A stretch of DNA of 64,000 nucleotides from Sphingopyxis panaciterrae (GTDB lineage: Bacteria > Pseudomonadota > Alphaproteobacteria > Sphingomonadales > Sphingomonadaceae). The position numbers were made by a program, and so were the translations under genes. Positions 49,776 through 58,582 of the stretch are shown here, in pieces. Every line of letters begins with the position of its first letter. Positions within the stretch are counted from its first letter, which is position 1. The notes under the pieces are model-generated. The model saw only the letters and a program-made list of their open reading frames with translations. It was not told the origin of the DNA and did not search any database. The stretch is from the NCBI RefSeq assembly GCF_011762125.1, contig NZ_JAASQN010000003.1, forward strand, positions 186,001 to 250,000, in the 5' to 3' direction.

Positions 49776-52754
49776 ATGGGAGATTTTCGGTTCGCATCGT
49801 TTTCGCGTAAGGTCAGCCTTCTTGCCCTCGGGATCGCGCTGGCGACCCCCGCCGCGGCGCAGGATGGCGCGGGACAGGATGGCCGGGGGCAGGCCGACGA
49901 TGGCGCCGGCGGCGATATCATCATCGTGACCGCGCAGAAGCGCGAGGAGGCGATCCAGGATGTGCCGATCGCGATATCGGCCTTTTCGGGCGAAACGCTC
50001 GATGCCTACAAGATCGAGAGCGGATCCGAACTGCTGCGCGCCGTGCCCAATGTGAACTTCTCCAAGAGCAATTTCAGCATGTATAATTTCTCGATCCGCG
50101 GGATCGGGACCAAGGCGATTTCGGCGGCGAGTGATCCCGCGGTGGCGGTGAGCTTCAACAATACGCCGCTGATCCGCAACCGCTTGTTCGAATCGGAACT
50201 GTTCGACATGCAGCGCGTCGAGGTGCTGCGCGGCCCGCAGGGGACGCTCTATGGCCGCAACGCGACCGGCGGCGTCGTCAACCTCATCCCCGCGCTTCCC
50301 GGCCCCGACTTCGGTCTGAATGCGAAGGTCGAGATCGGCAATTTCGACACGATGCGCGCGAACGCGATGATCAACGTTCCCATCACCGACACGCTGGGCA
50401 TTCGCGTCGCGGGCGCGCTGACCAGCCGCGAAGGTTTCGATTACAACACATTCACCGAGCGCCGCGTCAACGGCCGCGACCTCTGGTCGACGCGCACGTC
50501 GATCCAATGGGAGCCGAGTGACCGGCTGAAGGTCAGCGCAATCTGGCAGCATTTCAAAGAGGATGACAATCGCTCGCGCACCGGCAAGCAGCTTTGCACC
50601 CGCGACCCCGGGCCGACGATGGTCGGTGATACGCCCGTCCCGGCCGACCTGCAGGGCCGGCTCAGCCAAGGCTGCCTCCCGGGTTCGCTCTATGACGATG
50701 CGGCGTTCGGGGCGCCCAATGCGAGCGGTCTCGCCTTCATCGTGGCCGGCAACACCACCATCCCGATGGGGAACCGCGCGGGAACCTTCGAGTCCATATA
50801 TGGCATGCTGCCGGGCGACCCGTTCGCCAATGTGATCCAGTCGCGCAACCTGCGCGAGATCGCGACGAGCTACGACCCGGTGTTCCGCGCGAAGAACGAT
50901 GTCTTCCAGCTCAATTTCGAATATGATGTCAGCGATGCGCTGAGCTTCGTGTCGCAAACCGCTTATGCGCGGGATCGCTACTATTCTTCGCAGGATTATA
51001 ACCGCTTCGTTTCGGGACCGATCTTCAACGATTCCAGCGAAGCGGTCGACCCCTTCACCCAGCTTCCCATCAGCCAGGAGCACGCAGCGCCCGGGGGCAT
51101 TTTTGTCGACCCGCAGCTTGGCGCGTCGAACCGGCTGCTGTCGGTCGACCTCAGCCGGTCGCGCAACCGCCAATGGTCGCAGGAGTTCCGGCTGCAATCC
51201 GCGTTCGATGGACCGTTCAATTTCAACATCGGCGCCAATTATCTGAACTTCAAATCGCAGGACGATTATTTCGTCTTCAACAACGCCTTCTCGTTTATCG
51301 CCTATAATCTGTATAACCGGCCGGCGGACGTCTATCCCAACTATCACCCCTGTCCGATCGGCACGACCGGTGTCGATTGCGTCTATGTCGATCCGAACCC
51401 GATCGGTTCGCTCGACGAACAGGGGCATAATTATTTCCTGAGCCGCAACATCGTCAAAACCAAATCCTGGGCGATTTTCGGCGAGGCCTATTGGAATGTT
51501 TCCGACAATGTGAAGATCACCGCCGGGCTGCGCTGGACAAAGGATATCAAGGTCGCGACGCCGGTTCCCAGCCAGCTGCTTCTGGGCGGCGCCGGGACCC
51601 TGGGCACCAGTGGCGGTTCAAACAGTTTCGGTTACCCGGCCGACCCGGACATCAAGCAGCGCTGGTCGAAACCGACCGGCCGGCTCGTGATCGACTGGGA
51701 ACCCGACCTGTCCTTCACCGATCACAGCTTGATCTATGCCTCGGCCTCGCGCGGCTACAAGGGCGGCGGCACCAATCCGCCGCGCCCCAATCTGGATGAG
51801 CGGATCGTGCAGTTCCAGCCGCTGCCGGCCACGTTCAAGCCGGAATATATCAACGCGTTTGAAATCGGCACCAAGAACAGCTTCGACGGCGGTCGCTTCA
51901 CCCTGAACGCCACGGCCTTCTATTATGACTATAAGGACTATCAGGTCTCGCAGATCGTCGATCGCATCTCGCTCAACGAGAATTTCGATGCGACGAGCTG
52001 GGGGCTGGAACTCGAAACCGCGTGGCGGCCATCGCGCGCTTTCCGCGTCGATGCCAATCTGGGCTATCTGCGGACGCGGCTCAAGGAAGGTTCGCAATCG
52101 ATCGACGTGATGAACCGGACGCAGGGCAACGAAGACTGGGTGCTGTTGCGGCCGTGGATTCAGATCCCGTCGAACTGCATCGCGCCGCGCAAGCATGTCG
52201 AAACCATCTTGAACTCGCCGCTTGCGCCCTTCCTCGGGCTCAACGCGCTGGGTGCGCTGTGCGGCGGTTCCAAGGAGACCGGCACCTTCAATCCGGCGGT
52301 CGATGGCCTTCGCCTCGACCAGTTTTTCGGCTTCACCTATAATCCGCTCACCGATGCGCCGAATGGCGGGCGCGGCTTCTATGCCGATCTTGAGGGCAAT
52401 GAACTGCCCAACGCGCCGCGCCTGACGTTCAACATCGGGGCGCAATATACCTTCTTCATCGATGGCGGCGATTGGGAACTGACGCTGCGCGGCGACTATT
52501 ACCGCCAGTCCAAAAGCTATGCCCGCGTCTACAACACCGAATATGACCGGCTGAAGGGATGGGACAACGCCAACGTCGCGGTCACGCTTGAGCGGCCGGC
52601 GGATGCGCTCGCTTTCCAATTCTATGTGAAGAATCTGTTCAACAAGACCCCGATCACCGATTTCTTCACCAATAGTGATGATTCTGGATTGAGTTCCAAT
52701 ATTTTCACTCTCGATCCCCGGATTTATGGATTTAGCGTATCGAAGAAGTTCTGA
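49776..52754 (+). CDS. TonB-dependent outer-membrane receptor
   Basis: The 992-residue protein begins with a signal peptide (cleavage near ATPAAAQ, residue 30), then a TonB-box-like IIIVTAQK and the plug domain (VPIAISAFSGETLDAYKIES through the GIGTKAI segment, about residues 60-180). The barrel ends in FSVSKKF with a terminal aromatic residue as usual. Such receptors import large or hydrophobic ligands with TonB energy. It is preceded by two TetR-type operator copies and so is probably induced with the hydrolase operon at 57094. Confidence 0.93.
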   Translation: MGDFRFASFSRKVSLLALGIALATPAAAQDGAGQDGRGQADDGAGGDIIIVTAQKREEAIQDVPIAISAFSGETLDAYKIESGSELLRAVPNVNFSKSNFSMYNFSIRGIGTKAISAASDPAVAVSFNNTPLIRNRLFESELFDMQRVEVLRGPQGTLYGRNATGGVVNLIPALPGPDFGLNAKVEIGNFDTMRANAMINVPITDTLGIRVAGALTSREGFDYNTFTERRVNGRDLWSTRTSIQWEPSDRLKVSAIWQHFKEDDNRSRTGKQLCTRDPGPTMVGDTPVPADLQGRLSQGCLPGSLYDDAAFGAPNASGLAFIVAGNTTIPMGNRAGTFESIYGMLPGDPFANVIQSRNLREIATSYDPVFRAKNDVFQLNFEYDVSDALSFVSQTAYARDRYYSSQDYNRFVSGPIFNDSSEAVDPFTQLPISQEHAAPGGIFVDPQLGASNRLLSVDLSRSRNRQWSQEFRLQSAFDGPFNFNIGANYLNFKSQDDYFVFNNAFSFIAYNLYNRPADVYPNYHPCPIGTTGVDCVYVDPNPIGSLDEQGHNYFLSRNIVKTKSWAIFGEAYWNVSDNVKITAGLRWTKDIKVATPVPSQLLLGGAGTLGTSGGSNSFGYPADPDIKQRWSKPTGRLVIDWEPDLSFTDHSLIYASASRGYKGGGTNPPRPNLDERIVQFQPLPATFKPEYINAFEIGTKNSFDGGRFTLNATAFYYDYKDYQVSQIVDRISLNENFDATSWGLELETAWRPSRAFRVDANLGYLRTRLKEGSQSIDVMNRTQGNEDWVLLRPWIQIPSNCIAPRKHVETILNSPLAPFLGLNALGALCGGSKETGTFNPAVDGLRLDQFFGFTYNPLTDAPNGGRGFYADLEGNELPNAPRLTFNIGAQYTFFIDGGDWELTLRGDYYRQSKSYARVYNTEYDRLKGWDNANVAVTLERPADALAFQFYVKNLFNKTPITDFFTNSDDSGLSSNIFTLDPRIYGFSVSKKF

Positions 52755-52956
52755 TCCCCCCAAATTAAAACTAATTAAATCGCAATTAATCCTGCCGAAT
52801 TTTTGGCGGGAAGGGAATTGTACAACTTTAAATATATGATAAAAAACATAATTTTAGTTTTTACATTGACGTCCATGTTAAATCAAATACTATGATCGAG
52901 TACAGCTGAGTCGCAGTACAAATTATACAGAATCAATAACTGGAGAGGAGAGTATC
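52755..52956. other. A/T-rich intergenic region with operator, before the secreted protein
   Basis: This 202-base gap is strongly A/T-rich and holds operator copy 3 (52863-52878) and the ribosome site GGAGAGGAG before ATG 52957. A weak hairpin (CCTGCC/GGCGGG, about 52792-52811) may end the receptor transcript. Confidence 0.5.
52863..52878. promoter_or_regulatory. TetR-type operator copy 3 (ACATTGACGTCCATGT)
   Basis: A 16-base palindrome with one mismatch, about 80 bases before the small secreted protein. The flanks (TT and TAAA) extend it to roughly 20 bases of dyad symmetry. Confidence 0.65.
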
Positions 52957-53463
52957 ATGAGAAAAGTCACGGCACTTCTTGCCGCCAGCGCCCTTGTATT
53001 CGGCGCCACCTCCGCAGCCGCGGCGACCTTCGGGCCGACATCCCCGCTCCCCAACACGCACCGCTATTCGGGGGCGGTTGCGGTGAAGAAGGACGGCCTG
53101 ACCTATAACTGCACGCTCGCGATCGACATCAAGGTCAACAGTGCGTCCGACGTCGACGTGAATGTCGTCGGCGGCGCGCTGTCGGGCGGTTTCCCCTGCG
53201 CGCTGATCGCGATCACCGGCACGGGCAACGTCGATCATGACGGCACGAACTGGGGCCTCACCGGCCTCACCATCGATCCGCCGCTGAGCGCCGGCGTCTG
53301 CACCGGGCGGATCAAGTTCGTGTGGGGCGGCAACACTGCCAATCCGCGCACGATCGCACTGACCAACGGCTTCTCGGATTCGAGCGATCCGGGCGGCGGC
53401 AACCCCTGCAAGATGCAGGGCACGCTTTCGTCGGCGGGTGACACCCTCACGGCCACTCCCTGA
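52957..53463 (+). CDS. small secreted protein, PraA/PraB-like (tentative)
   Basis: The 168-residue product follows a strong GGAGAGGAG site. It has a signal peptide (MRKVTALLAASALVFGATSAAAA) and a beta-rich mature part with paired cysteines (YNCTLAI, GFPCALIAI, GVCTGRI, GNPCKMQ). Overall layout and cysteine spacing recall the PraA/PraB alkane-oxidation activator family of Pseudomonas, but this is from memory and weak. It follows the receptor and shares its operator type, so it could be a periplasmic or surface partner in binding a hydrophobic substrate. Confidence 0.6.
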   Translation: MRKVTALLAASALVFGATSAAAATFGPTSPLPNTHRYSGAVAVKKDGLTYNCTLAIDIKVNSASDVDVNVVGGALSGGFPCALIAITGTGNVDHDGTNWGLTGLTIDPPLSAGVCTGRIKFVWGGNTANPRTIALTNGFSDSSDPGGGNPCKMQGTLSSAGDTLTATP

Positions 53464-53477
53464 TCGAACGTCCGGTT

Positions 53478-53506
53478 CGGAGGGGCGTCGCACCGGCGCC
53501 CCTCCG
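53478..53506 (+). terminator. hairpin terminator after the secreted protein
   Basis: CGGAGGGGCG and CGCCCCTCCG form a perfect 10-bp stem with a 9-base loop, 15 bases after the stop. Only a short T-run (CGACTTTGG) follows, so it is a weak intrinsic terminator. Confidence 0.5.
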
Positions 53507-53677
53507 CGACTTTGGAGATGCGAGCATCGGGCGCTCATCATCACCCATCCCTCGATTGTCGTCATTCCTTGCAATGGCGGCAATCTCCGCACCTTGAAGC
53601 GCGTGATGGTTCGCGCGCTTCTTTTTTTCCGGCAAGGAAACGGGATAGAGTCGATACGGACGGGCCGCGCTGACGAA

Positions 53678-56248
53678 ATGCCATCGCCGCGCCCGATCGT
53701 CCTGTCTTGTTTGCGAGAGCGGCCTGGTTGCGAGAGCGGGTTGAGAGTTTCGGTTTCCCATGATGCCGCCCCGTCTGCCGGCCGGTCCCCGTCCCGGCCG
53801 CGACCATGGCATCTGTCGACGCCCCCCTTTCTGCTCCTGATATGCTTGGCCGTTACGGGGCCGTGCGAGGCCGGAATTTCGTCTGAAGCCGATGACGGCG
53901 GCGGCGCCGCCGCCGCGGACCAGCGCCCGTCCGCACCGCAGTCCGCCATCGTCGCCACGCCACAGGATGAAATCGTCGTCACCGGCAAGCGCTGGGGGCA
54001 GGCCGATATCGCATCCGAGACCGAGGTCGATGCCGACGAAATCGGTGTCTATGGCGCCGATGATATCGGCGAACTGCTCAAAGGCCTGGCGCCGCTGATC
54101 GACGGTACCGGCGGCACCCCCGCCATTCTCGTCAACGGACGGCGCATCGGCAACCCGTCGGAAATCACCGGCTACCCGCCCGAAGCGCTGAACCGCGTCG
54201 CGATCCTCCCGCCCGAGGCCGCCGCGCGATACGGCTATCCGGCGGGGCAGCGGGTGGTCAATCTCGAGCTCAAGCAAAAATATGCCAGTTGGAGCGCCGA
54301 TGGCGGGATCACCGTTCCGACCGCGGGCGGGCGCCGCAGCGCGCAGACGTCGGTCGGGCGCACCGCGATCGACGGCAATACGCGCTGGAATGCCGAGGTC
54401 ACGGTTGCGGACGACGGCGCGCTGCTGAAAAGCGCGCGCGATATCCCGGTTCGCGACGATGTGCTGGCGCTGCTCCCGACGCTTCAGGGCGGGGCGGCGG
54501 CGGACATCGACCCGAACCGGTTCGAATCGCTGTCGGGGACATTACGGTCGGTGGGCCTCAACGCGGGGGTCACGCGGCCGCTCGGCAGCTTTTCGGCGTC
54601 GCTCGGGCTCAACGCGGGGCTGAGCCGCAGCAAACAGCTGATCGGTATTCCGATCGGATCGATCATCCTGCCGCCCGGCAGCCCATGGGTGCCGCCGGGC
54701 GGGGAGGCGGTCACCACCAGCCGGCTGCTCGGCGATACGCCGCTGCAAAGCGGGCAGCGATCCGAAACCTTCGGTGTATCGGTGACCCTGTCGGGGCTGA
54801 TCGCGGGATGGCAGACCAGCCTTTCCGCCTTCTACTCGCACAATCGCAACGCCAACATCTATGACCGGGGTTATGACACGAACGCGGCCCAGGCGCGCGT
54901 CGATGCCGGCGACCCGGACTTCGACCCTTTCGGCGCATGGCCGGCGACGCCGCTGCTTTCCGACCGGACCCGATTCCGCTCCGACATGCTGGGTGCGAAC
55001 TTCAATGTGTCGAACAGCATCCTGAAGCTTCCCGCCGGCGATGTCGGCACCAGCCTCACCGTCAATGCGAACCGCACCCGCTCGCGCTTCACCGCGGCCG
55101 GAGCCGCGCAATCGGAGCCCTCGGGTAGCGACCAGCTCGACGGCCGCCTGTCATTCACCATCCCCGTTACCAGCCGCGCGCTGGGTGTCCTTGCCCCGCT
55201 CGGCGACATCGCGCTCGATTTCACGGCGGAGATCGGCATTGCGACACGCACCCCGACACGCCGCAAATGGAATGCCGGTGTCCGCTGGGTCCCCTTTTCC
55301 TTCGTCGACCTGCGCGCGAGCATCGAACGCGAAAATGCCGAACCCAATTTCGACCAGCTCCATGGCCCGCGGATCGAGGTCGTCACGCGCCTGTTCGACT
55401 TCGCACGGCAGGAATATGTCCAGCCGATCAGCATCTTCGGCGGAAACCCCGATCTTCGGGGGGGCAGCATCGACAATCTGTCGGTGAGCGCGATGATACG
55501 CCCGTTCGAAGGCGATCTTGCCACGCTCAACATCGGCTATCGCAGGCGCGTCGCGCAGGGCGGCATCGCATCGCTGCCGACCCTCACGCCCGATGTCGAA
55601 GCCGCCTTTCCCGAACGGATCACCCGCGATGCGAGCGGGCGGCTGATTTCGATCGATGCGCGCCCGATCAACATTTCGCACGACCGGACCGAAGCGATCA
55701 CCACGGGCCTGACCCTACGCTATACCGCCAGGACGAAGGTGCCCCCCGGCGTCCCGCCCGCGCCGGATGGTGCGCGGCCGTGGACGTTCAGCCTGTCGAT
55801 CATCCACAACTGGCAACTCGCCAGCGAAATGGTGATCCGCCCGGGACTTCCCGTGCTCGACCGGTTGCAGGGCAGCGGACAAGCGCAGCATAATGTCGCA
55901 CTGAACCTTGTCGTCGGCCGGCGCGGGATGGGGGCGTCGCTGAACGGAAACTGGAACGGCGCCGCGCGCGTCCGTTCGATCGGCGAGGCAGGCGGCGGGT
56001 CCGAGTTTCGCTATGCGCCGTCAATTCTCTTCAATCTCGGGCTGTTCGCCGAACCCGAACATTGGGCAGGGGTACCGGGCGAACGCAACTGGGCATCCGA
56101 TCTCAGGATTTCGCTCGATATCCAGAATATCCTGAACGGCTACCGGAAAGTCTCGGTGCTGGGCGGCGGCACCCCGCGGGGTTTCTCGCGCGACGAAATC
56201 GATCCGCTAGGCCGCACCGTCCGGCTCAGCATCCGCAAGCAATTCTAG
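53678..56248 (+). CDS. TonB-dependent receptor-like outer-membrane protein
   Basis: The start is uncertain: ATG 53678 is the first good in-frame ATG, giving 856 residues, but a signal peptide (LSTPPFLLLICLAVTGPCEA) only appears some 50 residues later, so a later TTG start (about 53743) is possible. A TonB-box-like DEIVVTGK precedes a small plug domain (ILVNGRRIGNPSEITGYPPEALNRVAILPPEAAARYGYP, cited as a 39-residue stretch), then a beta-barrel ending in RLSIRKQF. It belongs to the sphingomonad receptor class with reduced plug. No operator copy is seen before it. Confidence 0.8.
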   Translation: MPSPRPIVLSCLRERPGCESGLRVSVSHDAAPSAGRSPSRPRPWHLSTPPFLLLICLAVTGPCEAGISSEADDGGGAAAADQRPSAPQSAIVATPQDEIVVTGKRWGQADIASETEVDADEIGVYGADDIGELLKGLAPLIDGTGGTPAILVNGRRIGNPSEITGYPPEALNRVAILPPEAAARYGYPAGQRVVNLELKQKYASWSADGGITVPTAGGRRSAQTSVGRTAIDGNTRWNAEVTVADDGALLKSARDIPVRDDVLALLPTLQGGAAADIDPNRFESLSGTLRSVGLNAGVTRPLGSFSASLGLNAGLSRSKQLIGIPIGSIILPPGSPWVPPGGEAVTTSRLLGDTPLQSGQRSETFGVSVTLSGLIAGWQTSLSAFYSHNRNANIYDRGYDTNAAQARVDAGDPDFDPFGAWPATPLLSDRTRFRSDMLGANFNVSNSILKLPAGDVGTSLTVNANRTRSRFTAAGAAQSEPSGSDQLDGRLSFTIPVTSRALGVLAPLGDIALDFTAEIGIATRTPTRRKWNAGVRWVPFSFVDLRASIERENAEPNFDQLHGPRIEVVTRLFDFARQEYVQPISIFGGNPDLRGGSIDNLSVSAMIRPFEGDLATLNIGYRRRVAQGGIASLPTLTPDVEAAFPERITRDASGRLISIDARPINISHDRTEAITTGLTLRYTARTKVPPGVPPAPDGARPWTFSLSIIHNWQLASEMVIRPGLPVLDRLQGSGQAQHNVALNLVVGRRGMGASLNGNWNGAARVRSIGEAGGGSEFRYAPSILFNLGLFAEPEHWAGVPGERNWASDLRISLDIQNILNGYRKVSVLGGGTPRGFSRDEIDPLGRTVRLSIRKQF

Positions 56249-56259
56249 CGACCGGCCGG

Positions 56260-56892
56260 TCAGGATATCGCGGGCGGTATCCCCGACGGGATCAGGAACA
56301 GTGGCAGGATGCGGGCGATCAGGTCGCGCATCGCATCGTCCTTCTGGTCGAGCATGCTGCGGATATGGGGGCCGATCACCGCGTCGCCGAATGCGCTCAC
56401 CGCCATCATCAGCACCGCCGCGCGCACCCGTTCGGGCGCCGCATCGTCGCGCGACTGGCCGACGATCGCCTCGACCAGCGAACGCACCGCCTCGCGTACG
56501 GGCTCCAGATGCGCGACATCGCCCGACAGGATGATCCACGCCGCCAGCGGGCCCGCGCCGCCTTTGTCGAAAGCATCGAAAACATGGTCGGCGATCGTCC
56601 GCGGCGCCGCGGCGTCGGTCTTGAGAAGCTCGACGACATTGTCGAGCGCTGTCGTCAGATCCTCGATCATCGACCCCATCAGTGCCGATTGCAGGCTTGC
56701 AGCCGATCCGAAATGATGCAGCACATTGGCGTGCGACATGCCGATCTCGTCGCCGATATTGGCCAGCGTCACCGCGCCGGGTCCGCCCTCCAGCAACAGC
56801 CGCCGCGCGGCCGCCAGCCCTTCCTCGCGGACTTCGGGCCCCAGCCGCTTGCGCCGCTTCTGTCGCGGTGGCGCTTGCTTGTACATCGTCAT
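56260..56892 (-). CDS. TetR-family regulator (candidate regulator of the shared operators)
   Basis: ATG 56892 is preferred because GAGGAACG lies before it; the frame opens at 56913. The 210-residue protein has an N-terminal helix-turn-helix (VTLANIGDEIGMSHANVLHHFGSAASL) and a C-terminal helical ligand domain. It stands between the receptor genes and the divergent hydrolase operon; operator copy 4 lies in the shared region. It is the best candidate to bind the 16-bp sites at 49673, 49689, 52863 and 57053. Confidence 0.85.
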   Translation of the reverse strand: MTMYKQAPPRQKRRKRLGPEVREEGLAAARRLLLEGGPGAVTLANIGDEIGMSHANVLHHFGSAASLQSALMGSMIEDLTTALDNVVELLKTDAAAPRTIADHVFDAFDKGGAGPLAAWIILSGDVAHLEPVREAVRSLVEAIVGQSRDDAAPERVRAAVLMMAVSAFGDAVIGPHIRSMLDQKDDAMRDLIARILPLFLIPSGIPPAIS

Positions 56893-57093
56893 CGTTCCTC
56901 GCGGCCTTCCCACCCCACATGGGCCGTACCGCTTAGGTCTTTAATGCAAAGCACGCGTTTGTCACTTGCAACCGTACGGCGTGGCCGCGCGGCGCCGCCA
57001 TCCTGACCCACATGGAAACACCGCTTGCATGGGCGGCCCATGCATCATATATACATTGATGTTAATGTAATTTGAGTCGGTGAAAGGTGCAGC
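56893..57093. other. divergent promoter region of tetR and the hydrolase operon
   Basis: These 201 bases carry operator copy 4 (57053-57068). The ribosome site GGTGAAAGGTG precedes ATG 57094. The tetR promoter lies on the other strand. Confidence 0.5.
57053..57068. promoter_or_regulatory. TetR-type operator copy 4 (ACATTGATGTTAATGT)
   Basis: A 16-base palindrome with two mismatches (18 bases with flanking T and A). It lies 25 bases before the hydrolase start and in the divergent region of the TetR gene. Confidence 0.65.
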
Positions 57094-57951
57094 ATGACCC
57101 ACAACACCCCAACGCCCCAGGATTTGCGGATCGAAAAGCGCGACATGAAATTCGGGAGGGAGATATCCCCGCCGCGCTGGTGGCACAGCGGCGATCCCGG
57201 CCGCACCGCCTTCTTCAACGCCTTGTCCTCGACCTTTCCGGTGGGGGAGAAATTCTTCATGACCGCGGTGCGCCATTACCGCGACGGCGCGCCCGAACCG
57301 CTGCGCGGCCAGATCGACGATTTTCTCTATCAGGAATCGATGCATTCGCGCGAACATGTCGTGTTCAACCGCCAGGCCGAGGACGCAGGGTTCGATATCG
57401 CGCCGCTCGAGGACCGGGCGCGGCGCACGATCGCCTGGGTCAAGCGCCGCTCGCCGCTCCAGCAACTCGCCGCGACCTGTGCGCTCGAACATTTCACCGC
57501 GACGCTCGCGCACGACGCGCTGGCCGACCCCCGGCACCTCGACGGCGCGACTGAAGAGGCGAAGCGCCTGTGGCAATGGCATGCGATGGAAGAAATCGAG
57601 CATAAGGCGGTGGCGTTCGATACCTATCTTCACGCGACGCGAAACATGACGCCGTTCCGCCGCTGGCTGAAACGCAGCCTCGTCATGTGCGTGACGACGA
57701 TGCGCTTTCATTATGTGATCTTCCGCAACACCGCCGATCTGCTGCGCCAGGATGAGCGTAATGATTTCGCGACATGGCGAAAACTGCTGTCCTATCTCTA
57801 CGGCCGCCCCGGCACGCTGCGCTTGCTGCTGCTCGGCGTCTTCACCTATATGCGGCCGGGCTTCCATCCGTGGCAGATCGATGACCGGTCGCTGCTGACG
57901 AAAGCGCTCGCGATGCTCGAAACGGGCGAACCGAAAAGGACTGCGGCATGA
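57094..57951 (+). CDS. predicted metal-dependent hydrolase (PF10118 type, diiron-like)
   Basis: The 285-residue protein matches a family of predicted metal-dependent hydrolases with ferritin-like metal motifs: FLYQESMHSREH (residues about 76-87), CALEHFTATLAH (about 129-140) and WHAMEEIEHKAVAFD (about 163-177), spaced like four-helix-bundle diiron sites. The substrate of the family is unknown. The start overlaps operator copy 4 by only 25 bases, and the DUF2147 gene overlaps its stop, so it is regulated with the TonB receptor. A role in oxidising or hydrolysing a hydrophobic ligand is inference. Confidence 0.82.
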   Translation: MTHNTPTPQDLRIEKRDMKFGREISPPRWWHSGDPGRTAFFNALSSTFPVGEKFFMTAVRHYRDGAPEPLRGQIDDFLYQESMHSREHVVFNRQAEDAGFDIAPLEDRARRTIAWVKRRSPLQQLAATCALEHFTATLAHDALADPRHLDGATEEAKRLWQWHAMEEIEHKAVAFDTYLHATRNMTPFRRWLKRSLVMCVTTMRFHYVIFRNTADLLRQDERNDFATWRKLLSYLYGRPGTLRLLLLGVFTYMRPGFHPWQIDDRSLLTKALAMLETGEPKRTAA

Positions 57952-58370
57952 AGAAACTGGCTCTCCCTCTGGCCGCCGCCGCACTATTTGCGGCGCCGGC
58001 GGCGGCATCGGCTGCCGACCTCACTGGAATCTGGGCGACCGGCAGCGAAGGCGGCCGCGTCCAAATCTATCGCTGCGGCGCTGCGCTGTGCGGCAAGGTC
58101 GTCGATGCGGCGCGGCTGCGCGGCAATCCCGACCTGCGCGATGTGCGTAATTCGGATGCGAAGCTGCGGGCGCGCCGGATCAAGGGGCTGGTGGTGCTGA
58201 ACGGCTTCACCGGCGGGCCGGTCGAGTGGAAGGGCGGGCCGGTCTATGACCCCGAAACCGGCGATGGCGCCTCGCGCGGCTTTCTGAAACTGCTGGCGAA
58301 CGGCAAGCTCGAACTCAAGGGCTGCGTGGCGTTTATCTGTCGCACGAAGATCTGGACGAAGGCAGGGTAG
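57948..58370 (+). CDS. secreted DUF2147 protein
   Basis: The start overlaps the hydrolase stop (ATGA), so the two are one operon. The 140-residue protein has a signal peptide (ending AAASAA) and the DUF2147 pattern: LTGIWATGSEGGRVQIYRCGAALCGKVV, then VYDPETGDGASRGFLKLLANGKLELKG. A cysteine pair at YRCGAALCG and another at GCVAFICR are typical of this periplasmic domain. Its function is unknown; it is found with stress and envelope genes. Confidence 0.85.
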   Translation: MKKLALPLAAAALFAAPAAASAADLTGIWATGSEGGRVQIYRCGAALCGKVVDAARLRGNPDLRDVRNSDAKLRARRIKGLVVLNGFTGGPVEWKGGPVYDPETGDGASRGFLKLLANGKLELKGCVAFICRTKIWTKAG

Positions 58371-58442
58371 GCGGGGGCGACGGTTATGTCGCGGGCCGCA
58401 GACGCGTGACCGCTTTCGGCCGATTGCCGCCATTACCCTTAT

Positions 58443-58534
58443 CGTCACCCCGGACTTGATCCGGGGTCCCGCTCGAAGTCAAAGACGGATTATGCGGTCA
58501 AAAAGCGGGATCCCGGGTCAAGCCCGGGATGACG
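58443..58534. repeat. 92-bp extragenic palindromic repeat
   Basis: CGTCACCCCGGACTTGATCC at 58443 and its imperfect complement (GGGTCAAGCCCGGGATGACG, ending 58534) form a long inverted repeat. It lies between two convergent genes. The CCCGGACTTGATCCGGGG type is a common dispersed repeat in sphingomonads (recalled, not searched). Confidence 0.7.
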
Positions 58535-58582
58535 AGAGTGGGTGGTGCCTGTGGCAGCTCTCCACCCCAAAGCGGAAACCTC

